Assembly: GCA_963402885.1 (NCBI GenBank)
Contig: OY727096.1
Location: 25,215,820-25,279,819 of the forward strand
DNA from: Antedon bifida
Lineage: Eukaryota; Echinodermata; Crinoidea; Comatulida; Antedonidae
Reading direction: 5' to 3'
Length of the DNA: 64,000 nucleotides
Shown here: piece by piece, positions 22,701 through 34,600 of the stretch
Position numbering within the stretch: the stretch's first letter is position 1
How the letters are laid out: each line of letters starts with the position of its first letter
Notes under the pieces: generated by a model
Databases searched by the model: none
Told to the model about the DNA's origin: nothing
The model's input: the letters and a program-made list of their open reading frames with translations, nothing else
Position numbers and translations under genes: made by a program

Positions 22701-25700
22701 TGAGGCTTATCTGAAATGATACAACAAATAATTATGAATGATGTACTTGAAGATAGACAGTAAAAAAAGTTTAATGTTTACACAGCTTATGACTGGTAGT
22801 CCCATAAGAGACACTTCATATTAATAGATAAGTGGTATGTCCTATGCTCATGTTTGGTTATATTGATTGATCAGTATCGGCATAAACAAATATGGGGATG
22901 CTACCCAAGCATTATCAATTGAAAATGTAGAGCTTTGTGAATTCAAAATTCATGTTTAATTTTGATTAAATAAAAAAATAAGCTTCTTGTCATTTAAGGA
23001 AATACAAATCATATACGTGTGTATTCTATAAGTGTTATTGTGCAAATATGGAACATCAAATCTAGTTTTATTCATTACTTCTGTAATTCAAGTGAATGAT
23101 GCATGATAATATGTTTTATTTTAATATATATAGCTGTTTAACTTTATCGTTTTGATTTAGCTTTTCACTTTTTTTTTTGTATCTCCATTGAGATCCACCC
23201 ACTGATACCCACAGCATTGGCATTTTTTCAGTATTTTGCCTTTGGAAATAATATAATAATTATATACATTCCATCCTTTAAGCTCTGTCAACACTATCAA
23301 ACTAGTTTGACAAATAAAGTGTGATGTGCCCTAATACAGTATGACATCATCATGTTTATATATGGGCACATTTTTTTGTCATATAGTTTGATAGTGTAGA
23401 CATCGAAGCTTCATGGAGATGACACCAATACTCCATACTTACTTTGTGTATTTAAAACAAGTTCATTAAATGGCTTGCCACTAGGTTCAAATCCCACATG
23501 TTGGTGTACGTAATCTGATCCCTTTTCTGTGACAGTCAATGCATAAGCCGGTGCCTTGCAACAAGACTGTAGACAGAAGGGCAGACTGGTATTGCCAATG
23601 TTGTGACGCTGCCCATCAATGGTACAAACAGACACACCCCAGTGGGCGGGGTCTTGCCGAGATAACTGTGGAATATATGTAGCGACCTAGAAATATTGAA
23701 TTAAAATGATTTTAATAATGGAAAACATTTAACCAATGTATATTTTTATAGAATTTGTTTAAAATAGAACAAATATATGGTGATATTACATAATTTAAGT
23801 AATTCTGTCATAGAATGACGTTCTGATCAGTTATGGCTGTTCCAAGTTACCCCCTGCTGTGAAATATTGCCACTGCAGTGAATGAAAAAGTAATAACTTA
23901 TTGAGATAATCTCTTTTGTTATAAAGAAATTTAAACTCCATCATGTCAAACATTAATTTAAAACTATGAATACACCATATGCTACTACTTGGAAGTTTCA
24001 TGCCAGTCAGAGGGATTAAGTATGTCATACAGTATTCAACCATCGCTGACCAAAATAGAAAATAATAGGGACAGGCGCTTGGGTTGGAAGGGTGTTCAAT
24101 GGGTAACTGTAACTGGGTTTAATTTACCCACAAATAGCTTTAGTATGAGTACTTAAAAAACTTCCACATTTTCAATATTAATTTGTCTATTTATATATTA
24201 TTTTATGAGTTTAAGTTATGTTTTTACTTTCTTCTCAATTCATTTTTAGTATTCTATAATGTGTTTTTTTCTTGTTCATGAATAAATAACTATACTAATA
24301 ATAGTAATAGCCTGGGTAAAAATAAAGTTTCAGTTATACTGTAGAAACTTACTTTCCCAGACGAGTTGCCGTTTGCATCTTCATATATCGTTGAAAGATG
24401 CTCACTAAAATCTTTGAATTCCGGGATAATAAATTTATTTGTGAGAGCTTTCCCAATCAACACTATATTGTCTGTAATACAGCTAGAAACAAAACACACA
24501 TACTTTTATTTATTTAACAGCTTCCCTTAAAAAAAAATAGTTACATAGGTAAGCTACTGTTATGGGACTTGTATACTGTAGTAGTAGTACTGAATAATGT
24601 ATAAAAGGATGCAGAGCCTCCTCGTATATATCATACATAATTTTCAACTGTTACACTGGTCAACCGAATTGAGTGTGTACAATTTAGGCCTTATGGTAAT
24701 ATTGATAGGTGACTAATTTGGAAAATATCAAAAAAGGATATGATGAATAAGTAGTATTTACCATTTCCTGAACATTACATGAAATATATACTGTAATGCA
24801 TTCAATTTTGAATAAAAATGGACTGTATATTACATCACAATGTAATAAAGCGGAACACTTCCTTTGGTAAACACCTATTCAAGGGACAACCCTATTAAGG
24901 GGACAATTCTATTAGGGGACAACCCTATTCAGGGGACACACCCCTGCTAAAGGGACAACCCTATTATGAGGACAGCCCTATTATGGGGACAACCCTATTC
25001 AGGGGATAATTCTATTCAGGGGACACCTAATTCAAGGGACATTTATTATTAATATTAGTGTTTTACTGTAAAAAACAAAACAAGATACTGTAGCTATACT
25101 TTTTAAATTCGTCTTTATCAATGTAACAGGTGTTGTGATGAAGGTTTTGATCTTTGGCAACTTTGTTGAATTTGGTGATCGATTCTTGAAGGCGCGGATC
25201 TTCCAAGTGTAATCCTTTTTCTTTTAATAACTGTAACAAACGAAACTAAATGTGAATATACAGTATATATTTGGACTAAACAAAAGTGGAAAGCAGTGAC
25301 TAAATATTCACTTAAATTTAATATAAAACTTAAGTTTGGCAGAGTTGCTCATACAAGTTAACTTGTTACATGGGCAATGAAGACATGGTTTATAATTTAA
25401 GTAAATAAATATATTTACAGTCAACTCTCCTAATACAAGACACCCCTTGGGCTTTCCTAATAGGTCTGGTTTTCTGAATGTGTTTTAATGGTTAAAATGA
25501 ATTTGGGACCTTGCTGCTTTTTGTAAAATCAATGATGACTATTGAAGATGGTTATTTTGGAAGACAATGAATGATGTTGAAGATATTATTTCTATCTTCT
25601 ATCTATAGTACCTACTTACATTTATTTACTTTTTTATGGAATAAAACAATTATATATATTTAGGCTTGGCAATTAAAATTAAATACCTTAAAGAAATCAC

Positions 25701-26204
25701 CAATCAAAAGAGTATTGTTGGCATCTGAACAAATGTCAAATATCTTATCTTCAAGACATTCCAATCTGCAGAAGAAGAAATTAGTTATTAGTTAATCTTT
25801 TATTCTAATTATTTGGATTGAATATGTTTGAGATTTAAGTTGTCATTTATAAAATTATTAATATTATTATTAGGCCTGAGCCTGCAGTTGATAGGCCTAG
25901 CTAGGCTAGGCCTATTTAGTATTAAACAACTTTTAAAATAATCATAAATATTGTTTTTGTACACGCACCTTCTTAGAAAACACAGCATAAATAAAATTAC
26001 TTACAGAACCGGAGGCTGGCTTGGTATATTTGTCATCGCCGATGATGAAGAGGATATAAATCGAAGATAGCAGCTAGGCCGTGATATCAGGTTGCTTTCT
26101 AAATAACAACGGCGGCTGCGGGGCCCTCTTGCTGCTGTGAGTTTCCTAAACATTGCAGACATCACTCTAGCCCCCACGGGCCTACACATATGTTGCAAAT
26201 TCAT
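16739..26204 (-). CDS. GLS: Mitochondrial glutaminase, kidney-type (GLS/GLS2-like)
   Basis: Hydrolyses glutamine to glutamate and ammonia in mitochondria. Minus-strand coding exons, 5' to 3': 26005-26204, 25687-25765, 25100-25230, 24353-24482, 23443-23686, 22652-22710, 21971-22062, 21537-21654, 21201-21377, 20663-20794, 20310-20402, (19889-19924 optional), 18272-18410, 17488-17551, 16739-16823. All junctions keep frame with GT-AG sites, giving 580 residues without the optional exon. The N-terminus is basic, Ser/Arg-rich and acid-free, as in a transit peptide. The serine-dependent beta-lactamase-like core has YIPQL, the catalytic SxxK pair (LQSCCK), [12 protein letters not shown] with [28 protein letters not shown] and [11 protein letters not shown]. 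Two ankyrin repeats follow ([14 protein letters not shown] and [15 protein letters not shown]). The start has a good context (GCCATGA). The tail ends [11 protein letters not shown], shorter than vertebrate forms. Vertebrate GLS and GLS2 arose later, so this is probably their single-copy counterpart. Confidence 0.96.
16850..16993. repeat. Repeat family E, copy 3
   Basis: Starts ATAGAACGTCTATTAAGGGA and ends AAGTGTCCAAAAGGAG. It lies in the last glutaminase intron, 27 bp from the acceptor, so the final exon is sandwiched between two copies. Confidence 0.65.
16990..17120. mobile_element. MITE family B, copy 2 (truncated)
   Basis: Carries AATGTGATGTGCC, CACTACCATATTTAGG and the right end AAACTAGTTTGTAGACAGAG, but lacks the left terminal repeat. 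It abuts a family E copy within a glutaminase intron. Confidence 0.65.
18815..18928. repeat. Repeat family E, copy 4
   Basis: Contains AAAAAGTGTCCCATTAATGG, then CAATAGGGGTTGGTCATAG and GTATAGGGGTGTCTC. Located in a glutaminase intron. Confidence 0.55.
19455..19530 (-). repeat. tRNA-derived SINE fragment
   Basis: On the minus strand it contains GGTGGCTTAGGGTTCGATTC, a good B-box context resembling a tRNA T-arm. No complete tRNA fold was found. It sits in a glutaminase intron. Confidence 0.35.
19889..19924 (-). CDS. GLS: Candidate 36-nt cassette exon of glutaminase
   Basis: A 36-nt open segment is flanked on the minus strand by an acceptor (TATTTTTTCTCAG) and a strong donor (GTAAGA). It would insert 12 residues ([12 protein letters not shown]) in frame between the catalytic core and the ankyrin repeats. 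Skipping it joins [10 protein letters not shown] to GSRIVNLLF, which restores exactly the spacing of vertebrate GLS between DPR and the ankyrin helix. It is therefore either an alternative microexon or a splice-site coincidence. Confidence 0.45.
20870..21024 (+). repeat. G-rich minisatellite in a glutaminase intron
   Basis: Repeats of GGACAAGGGTGGTGGGGGTT with variable extra GGGGTT, about 6-7 units. The plus strand has many G3-G5 runs at short spacing and could form G-quadruplexes. The glutaminase transcript carries the C-rich complement. Confidence 0.85.
22381..22550. repeat. Repeat family D, fragment 1
   Basis: Contains TTTACCTG at the left and ATTATTAAAACTGAAAAATG followed by GCCTATTC, which recurs near 45860. 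It lies in a glutaminase intron. Confidence 0.45.
23278..23410. mobile_element. MITE family B, copy 3
   Basis: TTAAGCTCTGTCAACACTAT at the left with AAACTAGTTTGACA, and AGTTTGATAGTGTAGACATC at the right. The body is short, with GTGTGATGTGCC and ATATATGGGCACA. It ends about 30 bp from a glutaminase exon. Confidence 0.75.
24866..25045. repeat. Repeat family E, copy 5 (internally repeated)
   Basis: About eight runs of AGGGGACAACCCTATTA and close variants. Located in a glutaminase intron; unlike the other copies the core motif is expanded in tandem. Confidence 0.7.
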
Positions 26205-26299
26205 GGCACCAGTGCTGTTTGACTATGCACCTGAAATAGATTTTAACAAACAAGCCTTTCTTGAGCTACTCTAATTAAATATAGTATATTTATTGTATG

Positions 26300-26500
26300 G
26301 AGGCTTTTAAATTGACTGTTTTATACACATATTGCACGCGAAAATCTGCCCAGCTTTCTTTCTCGCGACAACTCGCACGTTTTTCGATGACTCCCTCTGG
26401 GGAGAGAAATCTCAGCTCATCTCTCCCCCGGCTGCGAGGTGGCAGTGTTACATTCCACTAACCAGAGCCATAATTATATATATGGCTCTGCCACTAACTA
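26300..26500 (-). promoter_or_regulatory. Probable promoter and 5' UTR region of glutaminase
   Basis: A local CpG-rich patch upstream of the start codon contains TCTCGCGA (26361-26368), which resembles the TCTCGCGAGA element of TATA-less promoters. A GGGGAGAGA/TCTCTCCCC hairpin lies at about 26399-26429, and a 28-bp palindrome (CAGAGCCATA inverse TATGGCTCTG) at 26463-26490. A possible 5'-UTR acceptor ends at 26231. The transcription start is not resolved. Confidence 0.35.
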
Positions 26501-26720
26501 ACAAATTGTAGATTGTTTCGTCATATGGATTATTTCGCAATAATGTGAATGAAAAATAATTCTTATATTATTTTACCGTAGGACTTTCGTTTTAAAAAAA
26601 GCGCAATGAACGTCTCCCAACTTTTGTACAAAATTGATTTATTTAAAAAATACTACATATTATAAAACTTTCAATATTTCTTATAGTTCACTCATAAATG
26701 ATATAAATACAACATATTGG

Positions 26721-27069
26721 TTTAAAGATGTATTGTCTACCAAAAACATGAAAAACGAAGATTAATTAATTTCAGACTTTTAATATTATTTTGTAGTTTT
26801 AATCAAGTTAATCACTTCAATAGAAAAAAAATCATGTTTTCACTTATAAAATGACAAAATAAATGGTAAATTCAACCAAAAATCCATTGGCTGGCAGCCA
26901 ATTTGACAATTGTTTGCTTTAAATTACATTTTTTCAGGTAAATACATTTTTTTTTCGATCCAATTTGTTGTCAAAGTGGATAACTATTAGGCTATGTTAC
27001 ATTAAAATGGAATATTCAAAAAAAAAATGTTTAAGAATTATTTTTTCAGGGGGACAATACATCTTTAAT
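26721..27069. mobile_element. MITE family D, full-length copy
   Basis: Left end TTTAAAGATGTATTGTC and right end GACAATACATCTTTAA form a terminal inverted repeat around about 310 bp of AT-rich DNA. Internally it carries TTTTTCAGGTAAATAC, which marks the ends of the shorter family D fragments. Confidence 0.65.
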
Positions 27070-28639
27070 ACCATACATTCTCATACAATAATGACCGTAA
27101 TAATTAACCTATAGCTGCCATGAATTATATTATCTAAATCTCATAAACAATTGATTAAACTATGTAAAAAGTCATAAAAAATGTACATAAATTTATGATA
27201 TAAAAAAAATTTTATATTATAGCTATCGTTTTAAATTCTATGTTATAAACTTTAAATTTAACATAATATCATACATAAAGAAAACAAATGAAGAAACATT
27301 GGGTAACATAGGTGGAGGGAGTTTCTATTTTATGAAAAGGGACTATTATATTTGATTTAGGCCCTATAGTAAGTTCTCATTTAAGGCAAACTCAGACAGC
27401 CTCCGTATGATGAGGCCCGACGAAACGTCTTCTTGACTCGTTGGTGCTGTCTGATGAGTTTGGCTTTTAGCCAAAAGAGTAGGCCTATAATTAATTAAAA
27501 GACACACACCTTCAATTTAATATAGATAGGTTAATGTCCCTTTGCAGGGTTTTATAGGCTATTGTGTGGCCTGCACACTAAACCACAATCCTCCAAAAAG
27601 CCCGAATCAAAGTAGTAAATTAAGAATTCTTTACTAACCGATAATGACATTTTGCTTTGATTAAATATCTAGATATAGCTAAAAGTATGACAAAAGATAC
27701 TATTTATGATTCAACTTAAACACAATGAACATACGTACGAGAGGTATACATTCAAATAAACATTTCATTATTAAAATTATGTCTCTATACAAACATTAGT
27801 ACAATATGAAAACAAGTCATTGGCCTTTGATGACGTAATTGTACCGAATGCTGAATAGTATCAAAATGACGTCACAATATAAAACTATTATATATTCTCA
27901 ATCTATAAATATTTCTTGAATTGAAAAGGTCTAATTACTATTCTGGAAGACTCCTGTATATAACAAACAAAACCAGTGTTATTTTTGCCGTCAAACGTAT
28001 AAAATTACATCGGTACCTTCAAGGTATCAAGACAATAGTAGATAGACTTCATAATCTTCAACGATCAATTGTTGTTGTGCGTATAGTGCAGTTTGTTCAA
28101 GTCTTTCGTTTTTAGTACTCAAATTTAAAATTCAACAGTTTGTCTTCTTCTCCTCAGCTGTATTCAGATTTTGAGTTGCATCTTCAGAGTTGAAACAGCA
28201 TACTGTATACGTCACTCCTGTGAACAAAAACGACATCAATAATGCAGAGATAATAGTTAAACAAAATGCTGTGCAATTTTAAAGTTTGAAACTCCAGTAA
28301 AATTATCATCACCCGCTGCTTCCTTCTCCTTGGGCTCGAATCACACCCTCCATTAGCGGTCTTAGACCCCATTTACACTTACGTTTGGGTCCTGGGCCGA
28401 CCCTGGCCCGCCCTAAACCGATATGTGTTAATGGGATCAAAGTAGTCTAAAGTTCAGGATAGTAATCTGGTGGTGTTGGTTTCGATTCCCACCCGAGAAT
28501 CATTTGCTTTTTTTCTCAATACGTCAGTATGGGCACACACCTGATGCAAAGCTATATTCTCAGTAGTTAAGCAATCTTTTGCTTTAGCGAAATTGGTTTA
28601 AATTAGGTTGATAAAATGATTATTCTCTTACCATTTGAA
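27070..28639. other. Intergenic DNA between glutaminase and the membrane-protein gene
   Basis: No exon was recognised. A GC-rich imperfect hairpin lies at 28370-28435 (CCCATTTACACTTA and TGTTAATGGG flanking CCTGGGCCGACCCTGG). A tRNA-like B-box (GGTTTCGATTCCC) occurs at about 28478-28490. The part next to 28640 is presumably the 3' UTR of the minus-strand gene. Confidence 0.5.
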
Positions 28640-31600
28640 TTAAATTTTGTACAGATCATTCCGGGAAGAAAATAGATTCACGCAAGCCATGAGTATCATA
28701 ATGATTAAAAATAAGAGTGCGAGAACACCAGCTCCAATTGCACCTATATAAAAGAAGAAAGTATTTATTACAGTTTAATGCACTGTGTATACACATTCTA
28801 TTCAAGACGAATATTTCACTGGAAAGGCATCAAATAACGAAGATATGGCGATGGCGCTTGGTCTATACATAGTAATACTGGCACATAAAGTGTGATAGTC
28901 TAGACAGAGCTAGGCCTAAATATAAGTAGTGACAAATCAGATCCAGAAACTACACACAGGGAAGGAATGGTAGTTTGAACCTCTAAATCTGCCACTGTAG
29001 AACAATGAAGGAATTTGCCGTAGAATGATTCTCACCTGCTAGAAGTCCTATTTCTTCATTCGATAAGTCATCATTCGGTACTAAAAAAGATAAATAAATG
29101 TAAAATAAAAATGAAACTAATAATTCTGAAAGCTTGAGTATAAGCCAAGATGCCATGCCATGTGATCCATCATTCATGATTTCTACCTTATACTTAACAC
29201 TTGGTAACTTATGTTAGGCCTACAGTACAATGGAATCTTTCTGGATGTACCAAGTTCCCGACGTTCTTTAAGGCACCATTATCAAGACACACCATAATAT
29301 AACTGTAGGCCAACTTTACTATTAGTAAAGCCTACTGCTTCAGTAACGTACAGGTCTTCCATATATACTGATATCAACATTTATCATATCATATATCGAT
29401 TGCATTATGTTTCAAATTCGGCGTCTATTTAGTAATAGCTATCCGATCCGATGTTTCATATAAAAAATGCCGTTTGCTGCTTATGGCTCCCCATAGGAAA
29501 GGGGCGTTTGCAAGCAGCTCGTCGACACACACATCTATGCTGATCGGTACAGAGCAAAATCAGAATCAGTGATCTTATTTTACAATATTGAATTTACAAA
29601 ATTTAATATCGTAATAAAAGAGCTTGGTGGCATAAAAATATCGATTAATAATATAGGCCTAACCCTAGTCTGAATTAGAACTTAAAGACATTCAAATGGG
29701 TACGAATACACTTTCATACTATGTAAATATCGCACCGTGCGTCATTTGTATGCTTTACGAAATATAACACCAATGATATAATAAATATCAAATAACTCAA
29801 CAATTAACAATAAAAGTAAAGTATTTTCTTTACTTGCCACTCCCGTATTTGATCAAAATTTATTGTTTGATATAATTATAATGTATTTTGATTTTTAAAT
29901 CATTTTAAACCGGTCTCAAAGAATATACAGCAGACACAACGCAAACTGCTTTCTCCGATTTACGTTTCGTTGCCGTGTCGTTGTCGTAGAAGTAGGCCTA
30001 TATATAATTTCCGTACCAAAGACAAAAGATACTAAACACTGTTTTCTTGAGGATACGATAACCATCAAAATATTGTCAATAATCCCATTCAAGGAATGCC
30101 CACATTTTTTATGGAAACCGCACACAATATATATAAAACTATTGTCACTAAATCTCTGTCTACACTATCGATCAAATTAGTTTGACAAAAAAAAGTGCGA
30201 TGATCACATTTTTTTTTTCACACAAAGTTTGATAGTGTAGACAGAACTTAATAACTGTAGAATGAGGTATTATTTAGTATACTTACGGTCCGTTGTGTTT
30301 TCATCAAAAACTGGAAAAGAAAACAGTAAAATTGAAGTTAGATAACTATTATCATCATGTAGACAATGTAGTAGAATGTGACATAGGCTTGGGTGTATGT
30401 CCGATAAACCGTGTATGATACTCCTTGTATACACACTCGTCACACAAAACAATGGGATACCAAATTTTCTTTAAAAATATCTTCAATTCTTATTTTACTT
30501 ACCCACATAATAGTACGCAAGAACGGCACAAAGAGCAACCAGAACCAGAAAGGCAAACGTCAAGAGCATAATGACGCAACATCCGGTACAAGCCGCTAAC
30601 GATGACTTCTCTTTCCTTGGTTTACGTCTGGTGTCCACGAGGCGTCTTTGCTGCTGGTACATCATCTCGTTTCGTGGTGGAATGTACGTTTGTCGAGGTT
30701 CATAGCGAATAGTACGTTCATTGATGAATTGAGGGTTATCGTAATACATAGCTCGTGGCTTGTTCCTTTTTTGATGAACGCCGTTGTTGTCGGGATAAGG
30801 CCTTGAATAAACTGAATTTATAATCGGTAGCCGTGGGTCAACGATGTTACCATTGCGGTCACTTTCGTGTACATGGTAATGGTTCTCACGTCGGTGTTTA
30901 GATCTATCTTCAACCCTAGGTTCCTTTCTTGGTGGTGGTGAGTGTCGAGGGTGCTGCCTATCTTCTCGAAACCTCCTGCCAGAAAGTTGTCTACCTGAAA
31001 GTCTTGCCCAAGGAGCTTCGACTTCATCCCATTCCATCTGACTGCGTTGGCTTCTTCGCTGCCAGCCAAGATCATTATGATTCTCGTGAATGGTTACATG
31101 GCGGGATGGCGGCCTGTCAATATCGTCAGTACCAACTCCAGCATCATGGGTGATTACCGTCTGTTCTCCTTCATTTTGGTCTATTCCACTGCCTTCTTCT
31201 TCATTCCTGTCATCGTGTTCGTCATTGTCAAAATCATTTTGATCATTGCCACTGTCATCATTCCCGTCATCGTTTTCATCATCGCCAAAATTCTGTGTCT
31301 GAGTTTCAGTTTCTTGTTCTACGCGTTCAGACGGAGTATCTTCAACTTCACTATCCCGATTGGTTGAACTTTCATTGTTATCGTCTCCTTCGTCTAATTC
31401 CTCAGCATTATCACTATCGGAGTCGTAATCAGGTGGTCCAGCCGCGTCAATCATGTCTTCCATACTCCTATGTTGGTCTTCGTTAGTCGTCGAGGATGAT
31501 GATGATAATGATGATGATTCCGGAGGTGGTGGAGGTGGCGGTTGGGTTGGGTGTGATATTGACCGAGGGGATGGTAACGGATGGATGTAAGCCATTGTTG

Positions 31601-34600
31601 TAGGCGGAGGTGGTGGTGGAGGCGGCGCTGGTGGTTGTCGTTGCTGTTTCACTGATGGTCTTTTTATTGATACTGGTTTGTAAAGGTTTCTTGTTGGATG
31701 GAAATTTGATCTCAGTGGTGGAAGGGGTGGTGGTGGCGGTGGTGTTGAGGGGGGTTGCACCTCTGGGATGGTAGGATGTAGTTGATATGAACGTGTATAA
31801 GATGATCTAAGTGGCTGTCGATAACTGTTACGTTGTACGTGACTTGAGTTTGATGAAAATACTGCTGGGCCGCCATTGTCCACATAAGGAATTGCAAAGC
31901 CACGGGAATCCATTAATCCTCTAGCATGTCCGTTCATTGCATAACCTGGATTATAAACCTGCAAAAAGTAAATTAGAATAATTTAACGAACAAATATTAA
32001 TGATACAAATTAAGCGTTGTGATTTTCATCGACCATTTCAGCAACTTACATATATATATATATATACGTAAAATTCAAAATTAACAGTAGGCATAAATGC
32101 ACACGCTTGTTCGTTTCACGTAACGGCGCCGTTCGCTTTATACGATTTTACATGAATAAATAGAAATATCGAGACCTAAAAATAGTATGCGTAATCACCA
32201 ACAAGTACGATAACAATCCGTGTAATTAATCAATAACTGCAGATCAGCTACTTATTATATCCTACTGTATCATAGGCCTATATGTCTTGATAATAAATAA
32301 AAATGTCAATGATGAGTAGACCTAGTAAGGTTCCACGTTCTCGCAATACCGAATTATATTATAATATGTTCAATTCACACGACTTGACAGTGTGGCAACC
32401 AGTGCAGACAATCTTATTTGTTATACTGTTGAAAAGATCGAATAAACAACAGCATTGAAAAGCCAGTGAGTGCTCGCCCTCACTTCATGAGTGAATCAAC
32501 AAAGTACAATTGACAATTCTAAAGAATAGGCCAACATCACAAGTTAAACATTCCAAGCAAACAGTATTTTTAAAAGCACAGAGTTTGAGAGCACTACATT
32601 GTTCGTTCACTCAATATAATACAAAATGCACCCAATACAAAAAAGCGAAAGTATAAACTTAAGGTGTATCATGATAGTCCCAAAGTAGCTAACAAAAAAT
32701 CACAATATATCAATCATATAATTGAATCAATCAATCAATTAATTCAATCAAAACCACACCTTCATCGTTTGCACACACATTGGTGCATCCATATTGACAC
32801 AATATATAAAACTAATGGATATGGTAATATTACGTTGTAATTAATATTTGCATGGTAACTCCAATATTAATGCTTTAAAAATCGATGGGTTTTGAACCGA
32901 GGGCTTCTGTTTCAAACGTTTATACAATTCAGCCAATATCTGACTTGCTAAACATAGTTGATCTAGGCCTATACCATACATGATGTATGTTTTCATTGAA
33001 AGTCGTTGGGGGACAATGTCGCGTCCTGGCCTCCTAAAAAGAATAACACATTAGGTCAGCATCACCACATGTTTTTAGGCCCCTTTTCAAAATCTTGGAT
33101 CTGAATCACACGGAATGACTGCTTTTATCTTCGGTTCAGTTTAGCCTTTTACCTTTTCAAAATGACATTAAGCAATTAACTACGAGTTAGTATAAAGCAT
33201 TCAAATGAAACGTCACGATTTACGATCAGCTACGGTAAATATTAATACTGTCTGAAAATGAAAGCGAGCAATTGTCTGTACTGTTATACAACACCGTTAT
33301 AGTTGTGTCCATTTGTGTTCATAATTTACCCTTTATGATAATTGTGTAATTTGTTATTATGTGATATGGTGGTTATTATGCAAGAACGATACACTTATAA
33401 TTGTGTAGGTTTAACGAGGAGCCATTACATGATCAGTATTCCATTATTCCTTAGACCTATTATAGCATTTTGGAAATATATATCAGATGTATTTTTTTTG
33501 AAAAATTCTCTCACGAGATTTTAACGTTAGGCACAACTCAAGTGAAAGTTCGGATGATCTTTCGCTTGTGATTGGTCAAAGTGTGTTTTGTCATAGTGGA
33601 CAAACTTAAGGCACGTATGAGTTTAGTAGTACAGGTATAATTACTGTTAGACCATGGAGGGATCTAATTGTATACCTCCGTGATTAGACCCCTATACATG
33701 TTCTTCATTTAGGCTTTAACAAAGGGTATCCGTACGTGTTCAATTTCATTTCTACCAAAATATGATGATCTATACCGACATTTTAAAACAGTTATTAGGC
33801 TAAAATTGATTGATTACTTATTTTACATTGATATTTTTGATCTACTTCGCAGGCGTGACATGTTCCGTGGAAGCAATGACAACAGTATTAACACTAATAG
33901 GCCTAACAACTCTGAACAACAACAACAAACTCTTATTTTTTCAAAAATCGTCAATTGTCATCTTTTAACAATTAAAATTGCCGCATGACTACAAATGCTA
34001 AGGTTATAGAAAGCGAGACACAATTATTGTTCCATATATGGTCATAAAAAATACAAATTATAATATTATTACAAATTTCAATAGAATTAGCTTTAGTGTC
34101 GTAATTTGTATTATTGTATTTGTATTTATCTATCCAATCATAATGGATCATGCATTATCAGTAAAAGAGAATTATTTATGGCACACAATTATCTTTTTAT
34201 TAATGTTTTAACACGGGCAATCCCCATTCAGGGCACACCTGAAGGCGACACTTCCCTGTGTGAAACGAGGAATACATATTTTAACACGACCAATCCCTAT
34301 TCAGGGCACACTCCTATTAAAGGCGACAGTTTTAATCAAATCAAAGGAGGAATACATGTTTTTACACTAAGACTATCATGAAACATTACGGGGGGCACTT
34401 TGTAGGATCCCGAAAGTATCTCCTTAAAGGCCAGGTGCGGGCAAAAAATTTCTATTGATCATACATTCCAATAATTATCGATTTATAGTTTCCCCTATGT
34501 TTCATAATTTTTGGGATTTTATTTTTGTTACACAAGCTTGTTGAAAATAAGCACTTTCTTATCAGTGGGGGGATAGTTCAAATTACACAGTAAAATCTCT

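Noticed and set aside
28440-28500. Intact tRNA gene
   Set aside because: Only a B-box-like GGTTTCGATTCCC is present; no acceptor stem or anticodon arm can be folded.
30818-31486. Frames of 63-106 codons on both strands over the membrane-protein exon
   Set aside because: Shadows of the 485-codon exon, whose proline and acidic tracts keep other frames open.
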